Source: Methanobacteriota archaeon
GTDB lineage: Archaea; Hydrothermarchaeota; Hydrothermarchaeia; Hydrothermarchaeales; JAADFM01
Length of the DNA: 6,658 nucleotides
Direction of reading: 5' to 3'
Assembly (NCBI GenBank): GCA_013152845.1
Contig: JAADFM010000019.1
Location: forward strand, 1 to 6,658
This document shows positions 1 through 4,977 of this stretch, in pieces. Numbering within the stretch: the stretch's first letter is position 1; every line of letters begins with the position of its first letter. The position numbers and the translations under genes are program-made. Under the pieces are notes generated by a model. The model was not told where the DNA came from. It ran no database searches and was given only the letters and a program-made list of their open reading frames with translations.

Positions 1-56
1 CCCAGGCACCCGCAGGCCGCCAGCACCAGAAGGAATATCAGCCGTCCCCTTTCCAT
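1..56 (-). CDS. Start of a lipoprotein gene, truncated by the window edge
   Basis: An ATG at 56-54 opens a frame that stays open to the window edge and encodes 18 complete residues beginning MERGRLIFLLVLAACGC. This is a compact signal peptide: a charged start (E2, R3, R5), a hydrophobic core (residues 6-13) and a lipobox LAAC with C15 as the likely lipidated cysteine. A secreted, lipid-anchored envelope protein is therefore likely. The start lies inside the end of the preceding polymerase-like gene (19-bp overlap), which fits the packing of the rest of the operon and suggests it is the next co-transcribed member. No convincing Shine-Dalgarno sequence precedes the ATG, so the start relies on the signal peptide and on translational coupling. 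Nothing can be said about the mature protein. A chance frame is possible because the fragment is so short. Confidence 0.6.
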   Translation of the reverse strand, partial: MERGRLIFLLVLAACGCL

Positions 57-1246
57 GCAAGGTATAGGTAGAAGACGGATATATAAAGGATGAGGCTGGT
101 GAGCTGCAGCCCCACCTCGATGAGGATCAGGGTGTGGGTTAGGACTATGGCATAGAGGGCGGTCTGGAATGGCCCCCGGTGGTTGCCCACCATGCCCAGG
201 TAGAGGCCCACAAAGGCCGAGGTGATGAGGGTGCCGGGGATACCGAAATCAAGGGTCAGGGGACCCAGGAGTGTGGATGTGATGATGTGGGGCTCGGCAT
301 AGCCCAGGACGGCGGTGCTGACCACCTTCTGGGAGGTGCTCAGGATGGCCCCACCCCCCAGCATGCCCCAGGGGAGGGCCATCTCCACGATGCGGTCGAA
401 GACCAGGAAGGTGAACCCCGCCCGGTAGAAGGGGTAGTAGAGGGGCGGAATGTTCCAGCTCCCGAAGGCCAGGACCGCTATGTGAGTGCTCATGAGGGTC
501 AGGATGCCCAGGATGGGGATGCCGGCCAGGGCCACCTCCCTGGCGCGCAGCCTCCCGGAGATGAGACCGCCGATGGATGCCGAGAGGAGGACCGCAATGG
601 CGTCGGACTTGAAGCCCGATATCACCCCGAGGACACCGAGGGCAGCGGCCAGGAGTAGGTAGCGCCGGCCGTAGTAGACCACCGCCAGGGTGGCGGCGAA
701 GACCGCGAAACCGTGGAAGAGGGCCCGGAAGGGGCTCATGGCCGCCACCAGCCTCGCCTCCGGGTCAAGGATGGGAACCCCTCCGGAGAGGACGGGCACC
801 AGGATGGAGGATGCCACCGCCAGGGAACCTGCGGCCAGGACGACCCCCCGGACATCACGGAACCGGCAGGCGATGGTCCGGAGGATGAGGATATAGCCCA
901 TGGCCGCGGCAAGGACCAGGGGGAGGGGGATGTCCAGGGTCAGGTATATGGTGAGGGCGGTCACCGGGAACAGGAGAGCCAGGGCCAGGAGGGACCAGGC
1001 ACCCCGGTGCGCCCGGACGCGGATGCCCCTGCCCTTCCGGACAAATAGGACCAGGGCTGCCAGACCCAGGGCGGTGAGGCCGTAGGCGCTCCAGGAAGGG
1101 GGGCCAGGGAAGACGGCAGAGGCGAAGAGGTACCTGGAGGTGATATCCAGCCTGTAGGACGCCCAGGCCAGGGCCAGGAATATGACATAGGCCCCTGCTA
1201 CCGCGGCATCAGGCCTGAGAAGGCGTCCTGCCGACAGCTTCCTCAT
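38..1246 (-). CDS. Multi-pass membrane protein, oligosaccharide repeat-unit polymerase-like (paralogue 2)
   Basis: This 402-residue, very hydrophobic protein has roughly ten predicted membrane segments, for example near residues 16-31, 54-69, 84-104, 108-122, 135-153, 178-192, 196-225, 238-261 and two or three near the C-terminus. It shares four ordered blocks with the polymerase-like protein two genes upstream: GGVPILDPEAR (155-165), SGFKSDAIAVLL (210-221), RAGFTFLVFDRIV (275-287) and ITSTLLGPLTLDFGIPG (322-338). I therefore call it a diverged paralogue of the archaeal oligosaccharide repeat-unit polymerase (Wzy-like) group. Members are thought to join lipid-linked glycan units on the outer membrane face. 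It lacks the N-terminal repeats of the upstream paralogue and has Lys213 where that protein has Arg231. The ATG start is supported by a perfect GGAGGTGA nine bases upstream, inside the glycosyltransferase gene it overlaps by 38 bp. Ligase or flippase activity is not excluded. Confidence 0.72.
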   Translation of the reverse strand: MRKLSAGRLLRPDAAVAGAYVIFLALAWASYRLDITSRYLFASAVFPGPPSWSAYGLTALGLAALVLFVRKGRGIRVRAHRGAWSLLALALLFPVTALTIYLTLDIPLPLVLAAAMGYILILRTIACRFRDVRGVVLAAGSLAVASSILVPVLSGGVPILDPEARLVAAMSPFRALFHGFAVFAATLAVVYYGRRYLLLAAALGVLGVISGFKSDAIAVLLSASIGGLISGRLRAREVALAGIPILGILTLMSTHIAVLAFGSWNIPPLYYPFYRAGFTFLVFDRIVEMALPWGMLGGGAILSTSQKVVSTAVLGYAEPHIITSTLLGPLTLDFGIPGTLITSAFVGLYLGMVGNHRGPFQTALYAIVLTHTLILIEVGLQLTSLILYISVFYLYLAWKGDG

Positions 1247-2231
1247 AGACGGAATTCACCTCCTTGGCCATCTTCTCCCACGAGAACTCACGGGCCCTCT
1301 CCCGGCCCTTCCGGGCCAGGCTCTCCCTCAAACCCGGGTCCTGCAGCACCCTGACCACGGCCTCGGCCAGGGACGCCGGGTCACCTGCCGGGACCAGCCC
1401 CCCGTAATCGGGACCCACCACCTCGGGGATGCCCCCGACACGGGAGGCAACCACCGGGATGCCCCTGGCCATGGCCTCCAGGATGACGAGGCCGAAACCC
1501 TCCTCCCGGGAGGGCTGGACCAGCAGGTCGGTGCCCTGGTAGACCTCATCCACAGAGTCCACGTAGCCGAGGAACTCCACTCCCTCCACCTCCATCCCCT
1601 CAAGGCGGGCGCGCTCTGGACCGTCGCCCACCACCTGCAGCCTGGCATCCGGGACCCGGGCCCTCACCTCCCTGAAGGCCTCAAGGAGCACGTCCGCACC
1701 CTTCTGCCTCACCAGGGCTCCCACGAAGGTGACGGTGTACCCCCCGCCGCCCGACGCCGTCCCGGACTCTTCTGCCGGCACTTCCACCCCCCCGTAGATT
1801 ACTTCTATCTTCGAGCCGTCGGCCCCTATCCCCACCGCCTCCTCCTTCAGGTACCTGCTCACCGCGATGAGCCTCCGGCACCGGCTGAATACCCAGCGCA
1901 GGATAGGGCGCAGGGCACGCCTCCTGCCCAGGACCAGGACATCGGAGCCATGGAGGGTGAGGACCACCGGTTTCTTTTTCACCTTGCCCAGGATGACCCC
2001 GAGCAGCCCCTGGGGCACGGCGTAGTGGGCGTGTATCAGGTCGAAGTCCTTCATCACTCCCGAGAGAAAGCCTGCCGCCAGGAATACCAGGGCGCGTATG
2101 AAGGGGGCCCTGGCCCAGGAAGGGTAGGAGATTATCTCGAAATCGTTCTCAGACCGGGCCATGAGGTTCTCCACATGGGTGACGATGCCGCCCCGGGCAG
2201 GCTTCCATGGGGTGAGGAGGAGGACCTTCAA
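1209..2231 (-). CDS. GT4-family glycosyltransferase
   Basis: This is a 340-residue retaining glycosyltransferase with the GT-B fold of family GT4 (RfaB/PimA type). It would transfer a sugar from a nucleotide-sugar donor to a growing, probably lipid-linked, acceptor on the cytoplasmic face. Visible landmarks are the N-terminal acceptor-side strand MKVLLLTPWKPARGGIVTHV with the glycine loop G14-G15, the HAHY segment (67-70), LTLHGSD (91-97) and AVS (123-125). The donor domain follows: the FVGALVRQKGADVLLEAF strand and helix (169-186), VVGDGPE (200-206), and the E-x7-E signature EGFGLVILE with E244 and E252. The length is normal for the family and there is no membrane span. The start codon is TTG, four bases after the stop of the upstream polymerase gene, with GGAGGT six bases before it. 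The Gly-rich linker at 157-164 joins the two Rossmann domains. Family assignment is firm; the donor sugar and acceptor cannot be read from sequence. Confidence 0.95.
   Translation of the reverse strand: MKVLLLTPWKPARGGIVTHVENLMARSENDFEIISYPSWARAPFIRALVFLAAGFLSGVMKDFDLIHAHYAVPQGLLGVILGKVKKKPVVLTLHGSDVLVLGRRRALRPILRWVFSRCRRLIAVSRYLKEEAVGIGADGSKIEVIYGGVEVPAEESGTASGGGGYTVTFVGALVRQKGADVLLEAFREVRARVPDARLQVVGDGPERARLEGMEVEGVEFLGYVDSVDEVYQGTDLLVQPSREEGFGLVILEAMARGIPVVASRVGGIPEVVGPDYGGLVPAGDPASLAEAVVRVLQDPGLRESLARKGRERAREFSWEKMAKEVNSVYEEAVGRTPSQA
1256..1263 (-). promoter_or_regulatory. Shine-Dalgarno site for the second polymerase-like gene, inside the glycosyltransferase gene
   Basis: GGAGGTGA, a full match to the archaeal anti-Shine-Dalgarno sequence, ends nine bases before the ATG at 1246. 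It doubles as the codons for Lys-Glu-Val-Asn in the C-terminus of the glycosyltransferase. It decides the start of the downstream gene and suggests efficient reinitiation by ribosomes finishing the upstream gene. Confidence 0.8.
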
Positions 2232-2235
2232 CCGC

Positions 2236-3537
2236 CTACCTCCGGGATTTGACGAGGATTAGGGCACCGGCTGCGAAGTACAGGAATACGTTGAGGTCCA
2301 CAAGGCCGGTCTCCACTCCCACCAGGGTATAGGCCAGCAGGAATGCATAGATGCCGGCTGCCAGGGGACTCCCGGTCTTCTTGTAGGCGTGGTAGGCCAG
2401 GCCGATGACGAACCCCAGCAGCAGGGAGAATAGGATTATGCCAGGGATACCGAAATCCAGGACCACCGTCCCGTAGAGGGTGGAGGTGACAGATATGTTC
2501 TGGACCCCGAATATCCGGGCGACCATGGTCCTGGGCCCCAGCCGGGAGCCGGGCAGGAAATGGAAGAAGGAGGAGAAGGTGGCCCAGGCCACCGAGCCCC
2601 GGTTGACGCCGAATACCCAGAACCTGCTGACCAGGCTGTCGTAGACGCTGAGGGTCAGCCCGGCACGCCTGCCGATGACCTCGAAGAACCCTATGCTGGT
2701 CCCCTCCCTCAAGGCCCGCAGGTAGCCCACCGAGCTGATGGCAAGGACGGCCAGGAAGAATGAAGAGAGGACCTCGGTGATGCCGATAATACCCACAAGG
2801 TAGAGGGCCGTGCCGCATCCCAGGATGGAGACGATTATCTGGGTCCTGAATCCCAGAAGACCGATGAGGACCGTGGTCAGCAGGAGGACACCTACACCGT
2901 ACATCCTGGCCCTTGCCAGGGTGAGCCGCCCTTCCTCAAGCCTCCTGCCCAGGACCGCGATGGCCGCAATCCCGCCCGGGACAAGGAGTGAGGCCAGCAT
3001 GGTGTAAAGGACGCTGAGACCCCTCTTGGCAGCGGGGTCCAGGAGGGGGACGGCCCCTGCATGGATGAGGTCCAGGAGCAGGAAGAGGGCCCCGATAGCA
3101 GAAAGCCCGGCCGCCACCTCCTCCAGCCTGTCCTCCAGGAAAATCTCCCCGAACTCTATCCTCCTTGAGAGGAGCACCCCGGCCGAAAAGGCGATAACAC
3201 CCACGGCCACCGAGATGAGGGCCAGGTTCGAGGGCCTGTAGGTGGACACCGAAAGGAAGGCCAGATAGACGAAGGGGAAGATGAACAGGGGATGGAAGAC
3301 CTGGATGCGCCCGGTCTTCACCCTGCGGTTGGCGCAGTCCAGGAGGGACCACGCCCTGCCGGGGTAGAGGGACGCCAGGCGTCCGGCCCACCCTACCGCG
3401 CGGGAGCTCCTGACCGACTGCGCCAGGAACCCGGCAAGGAGGTTGAGCGCCCAGCAGCTCCTGCTTGTGGAAAGGGAGCTCTCCACGAATCGTGCCGTGC
3501 CCATTAAGAGGGAAAGGAACCTGCTCTCCTGGATCAT
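2236..3537 (-). CDS. Oligosaccharide repeat-unit polymerase-like membrane protein (paralogue 1)
   Basis: This 433-residue integral membrane protein resembles the archaeal/bacterial oligosaccharide repeat-unit polymerase group (Wzy-like), thought to join lipid-linked glycan units on the extracytoplasmic face. After an 80-residue non-spanning N-terminus comes the FHPLFIFPFVYLAF segment (81-94) typical of the group's first helix. Further helices lie near 105-123, 143-160, 178-197, 213-227, 232-252, 255-273, 350-384 and 392-429. Conserved-looking blocks are GAVPLLDPAAKRG (161-173), LLGFRTQIIVSIL (227-239, with Arg231) and VTSTLYGTVVLDFGIPG (350-366). The hydrophilic stretch 274-349, rich in Arg, Ser and aromatics, is a likely large outer loop of the active site. 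The ATG overlaps the stop of the DUF4330-like gene as ATGA, with GAGG seven bases upstream. The N-terminus holds three 20-residue repeats (separate entry). Family assignment rests on motif recall, not on a search. Confidence 0.78.
   Translation of the reverse strand: MIQESRFLSLLMGTARFVESSLSTSRSCWALNLLAGFLAQSVRSSRAVGWAGRLASLYPGRAWSLLDCANRRVKTGRIQVFHPLFIFPFVYLAFLSVSTYRPSNLALISVAVGVIAFSAGVLLSRRIEFGEIFLEDRLEEVAAGLSAIGALFLLLDLIHAGAVPLLDPAAKRGLSVLYTMLASLLVPGGIAAIAVLGRRLEEGRLTLARARMYGVGVLLLTTVLIGLLGFRTQIIVSILGCGTALYLVGIIGITEVLSSFFLAVLAISSVGYLRALREGTSIGFFEVIGRRAGLTLSVYDSLVSRFWVFGVNRGSVAWATFSSFFHFLPGSRLGPRTMVARIFGVQNISVTSTLYGTVVLDFGIPGIILFSLLLGFVIGLAYHAYKKTGSPLAAGIYAFLLAYTLVGVETGLVDLNVFLYFAAGALILVKSRR
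2238..2243 (-). promoter_or_regulatory. Shine-Dalgarno site supporting a TTG start
   Basis: GGAGGT lies six bases upstream of the TTG at 2231-2229 and its last base is the first base of the TAG stop of the upstream polymerase gene. The match and spacing are ideal, and the TTG is followed directly by the conserved glycosyltransferase N-terminus (K-V-L-L-L-T-P). TTG is therefore the real start. Confidence 0.85.
3346..3525 (-). repeat. Three tandem 20-residue repeats at the N-terminus of polymerase paralogue 1
   Basis: Residues 5-24, 25-44 and 45-64 align without gaps. Each unit begins with Ser-Arg (S5-R6, S25-R26, S45-R46), carries a hydrophobic residue at unit position 7 (L11, L31, A51) and at position 13 (F17, F37, L57), and ends in Thr or Ser. 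The units are amphipathic and Ser/Arg-rich with no acidic residue except E19, so they probably form cytoplasmic, membrane-surface helices before the first membrane span. Function unknown. Confidence 0.65.
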
Positions 3538-4301
3538 TTGAGTTCCTCAAGACTTGCCACATGGAGGCCTTCCATGGAGGGTTCCTCCCTGTAACCGAGG
3601 TATACCCCCTCCACCGAACCCAGGACGACCCTGTCCGCCTTGATGTCCACACTCTCCAGGGCACCGAGTTCCGCCAGCTCCAGTTTGTAGATGAGCTCGC
3701 CCTCCCGCATCTGGCCCTTGCCCACGTCCCGCAGGAGGTAGAGCTGGTCGAAGCGGTCGAAGACCTCCTGGGCAGAGGCATCGCAGCCCACCAGGGCTAT
3801 GTCGCCTGAGACGTATAGGTGGTCGGCACCGTACCTGGCCTTTATGTCCTCCAGGTAGGCCAGCATGTCATCATAGCCCTCAAAGGAGGCAGGGCCCTGG
3901 TTCAGCCTGGCCACGTAGTTGTCCAGGGGCACGAAGGTCATCCTGGATACCGCCACGTCCTCCAGGTAGCTCATGGACCCCCCGAGCCAGAGCCTCTCCC
4001 CGTCACGGGTCTTGAACTCGAAGGCACCGCTTCGGGGACGCACCAGGATTCCCCTGAGGCGGACCTCCTCCTGGTCGGCAATCCACTTGCCCTCAACCTC
4101 GGCCTCTATCAGGAACCCCTTGGAATCCAGACGCTGGTAGGCCTGGATGGCGCTGTACATCTCGTCACCGGAGTAGGTGAGGTCCTTCACCAGGACCTTT
4201 GAGCCGAAGGAGAAAAGCAAAAAGACCACGATTACACCTATAAGAAGGTCGATGAAGTTTATCCCGAGGATGGTGCCCCTGTCCTTATCCACTATCGCCA
4301 T
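3534..4301 (-). CDS. DUF4330-like single-pass membrane protein
   Basis: The N-terminus of this 255-residue protein, MAIVDKDRGTILGINFIDLL, followed by a single membrane helix (about 16-37), matches the layout I recall for DUF4330 proteins: an 'I-D-x-x-G-x-I/L-G-x-I-N-x-I-D' lead into one hydrophobic span. The remaining 215 residues are soluble and predicted outside the membrane, with mixed beta and helix character and no catalytic motif I recognise. One cysteine is present (near 169). Family function is unknown; members often sit near envelope polysaccharide genes, which suits this place between a duplicated membrane protein (17-bp overlap) and a polymerase (4-bp ATGA overlap). The ATG start has only a weak AAGGGA upstream, so translation is probably coupled to the gene before it. 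The full-length soluble part may be lineage-specific. Confidence 0.7.
   Translation of the reverse strand: MAIVDKDRGTILGINFIDLLIGVIVVFLLFSFGSKVLVKDLTYSGDEMYSAIQAYQRLDSKGFLIEAEVEGKWIADQEEVRLRGILVRPRSGAFEFKTRDGERLWLGGSMSYLEDVAVSRMTFVPLDNYVARLNQGPASFEGYDDMLAYLEDIKARYGADHLYVSGDIALVGCDASAQEVFDRFDQLYLLRDVGKGQMREGELIYKLELAELGALESVDIKADRVVLGSVEGVYLGYREEPSMEGLHVASLEELK
3538..3550 (-). promoter_or_regulatory. Shine-Dalgarno within a small hairpin before polymerase paralogue 1
   Basis: GAGG (3545-3548) precedes the ATG at 3537 by seven bases. It sits in a 5-bp inverted repeat, TTGAG-GAA-CTCAA, whose right arm abuts the start codon. The stretch also encodes the last residues (L-E-E-L-K) of the upstream protein. 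In mRNA the hairpin could mask the site until a ribosome translating the upstream gene melts it, giving coupled translation. The hairpin is short with a three-base loop, so its effect is inferred. Confidence 0.45.
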
Positions 4302-4938
4302 TTTTATCCCTTACAAGCTCTGATACCGCAAACCAGAGCAGGTTCACGCTAAGTATCACAAAGAATATCCTCTTAAAGATGTCGGTATAAAGGACCAGGA
4401 CGCGCTCGTTCTGGCCCAGGAGGCCCCTGATGAGGAACTTCAGGGCCCCGTAGACGTAATCGAAGGCAAAGAAGAGGCTCTTGTACGCCCCCTGGAAGGC
4501 CTGGAATACCTGGGCCGTGTGGAGGATGTAGAGGAGGAATATCTGGAGGGCCGCAAGGGTTGCGGCCAGGCCCACGGCCTCAAAGAGGGATTCCAGTCCC
4601 GCCCAGCTGGGGCTTATGGCCCTGTACCTGGTGAGGAGGAAGTAGACCAGACACGTGGTGAATATCACAAAGAACAGCCTCATATACACCCTCTCGGCAT
4701 GGAGGAGCTGGAGGGCGCCCTGCTGGGAGATGAACAGGTTTGAGAGTGATACAGTAACGGTGTAGACAATCCCGAAGGGGTAGGAATAGAGATTGTAGAA
4801 TGGGTTGCCTTCAAAGAAGTTTGCGGCACTGAGGATGTAGAGGAGACATATCTGGACCAGGGTGAGCCCGATGCCCGGGCCCAGAACCCTCACCACCGGC
4901 CTGGTGGAATACCGCCCTTTCCAGGATTCATCTGCCAT
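4285..4938 (-). CDS. Internally duplicated four-helix membrane protein, function unknown
   Basis: I do not recognise a family for this 217-residue protein. It has four hydrophobic segments, near residues 21-39, 84-102, 121-141 and 188-206, plus two amphipathic, aromatic-rich stretches (47-70 and 150-174). The two halves are copies: LVQICLLYIL (27-36) matches ALQIFLLYIL (130-139) and YMRLFFVIF (85-93) matches FKRIFFVIL (188-196), both at an offset of exactly 103 residues. The N-terminus is short and polar and the C-terminus is charged (RDKNGDSG), with no signal peptide. It is probably a cytoplasmic-membrane component acting with its neighbours. It is the first gene of the operon: no Shine-Dalgarno is present, and a weak TATA-like element lies 30 bases upstream of the ATG, as expected for a leaderless mRNA. 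It overlaps the next gene by 17 bp. Confidence 0.8.
   Translation of the reverse strand: MADESWKGRYSTRPVVRVLGPGIGLTLVQICLLYILSAANFFEGNPFYNLYSYPFGIVYTVTVSLSNLFISQQGALQLLHAERVYMRLFFVIFTTCLVYFLLTRYRAISPSWAGLESLFEAVGLAATLAALQIFLLYILHTAQVFQAFQGAYKSLFFAFDYVYGALKFLIRGLLGQNERVLVLYTDIFKRIFFVILSVNLLWFAVSELVRDKNGDSG
4321..4866 (-). repeat. Direct protein-level duplication in the four-helix membrane protein
   Basis: Residues 25-103 (4630-4866) and 128-206 (4321-4557) are related. Q29-I30, L32-L36, A39, F42, R87, F89-I92 and F100 are identical to the residues 103 positions later. The middle, aromatic part is weakly conserved and may contain a one-residue shift. The similarity is at protein level only; the DNA has diverged, so this is an old duplication. 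Confidence 0.8.
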
Positions 4939-4964
4939 CAGGAGTCCAGATTGGAGCCGGCAGG

Positions 4965-4977
4965 ATTAAAACCTTTC
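4965..4977 (-). promoter_or_regulatory. Weak TATA-like promoter candidate, leaderless start
   Basis: On the minus strand, a purine-rich GAAAGG-like element overlaps the lipoprotein stop and is followed by TTTTAAT centred near 4968. The centre lies 30 bases before the ATG at 4938, so initiation would fall within a few bases of the start codon. The absence of any Shine-Dalgarno before that ATG supports a leaderless transcript. The TATA match is poor, so confidence is moderate. Confidence 0.42.

Larger units (their letters stand above)
1..4938 (-). other. Probable surface-glycan operon (six genes, continuing left)
   Basis: Six consecutive minus-strand frames are joined by overlaps of 17, 4, 38 and 19 bp and one 4-bp gap, with start sites embedded in the preceding gene. 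No room exists for internal terminators. This supports one transcript from a promoter just upstream of 4938, though read-through from the lipoprotein gene is also possible because no terminator is visible in 4939-4976. Confidence 0.75.

Noticed and set aside
179..1085. Several plus-strand open frames of 61-159 codons
   Set aside because: They lie opposite the polymerase-like gene and have low-complexity Gly/Glu/Asp- or Arg/Pro-rich translations, typical of frames opposite GC-rich coding DNA. No ribosome site, domain or membrane pattern supports them.
2228..2818. A 196-codon minus-strand frame inside polymerase paralogue 1
   Set aside because: Its translation is a frame-shifted image of the membrane protein, rich in Gly, Arg and Pro; the in-frame gene has start, ribosome site and conserved blocks.
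2936..3781. A 281-codon minus-strand frame spanning the DUF4330-like and polymerase genes
   Set aside because: It is in a different frame from two well-supported genes and its product is rich in Pro, Arg and Gly without any recognisable motif.
3534..4938. ExbB/ExbD- or TolQ/TolR-like pair
   Set aside because: A multi-pass protein followed by a single-pass protein with 'INFIDLL' recalls ExbD, but there is no conserved Asp in the expected membrane position pattern, the multi-pass protein is a 2 x 103 duplication unlike ExbB, and DUF4330 is the better match.
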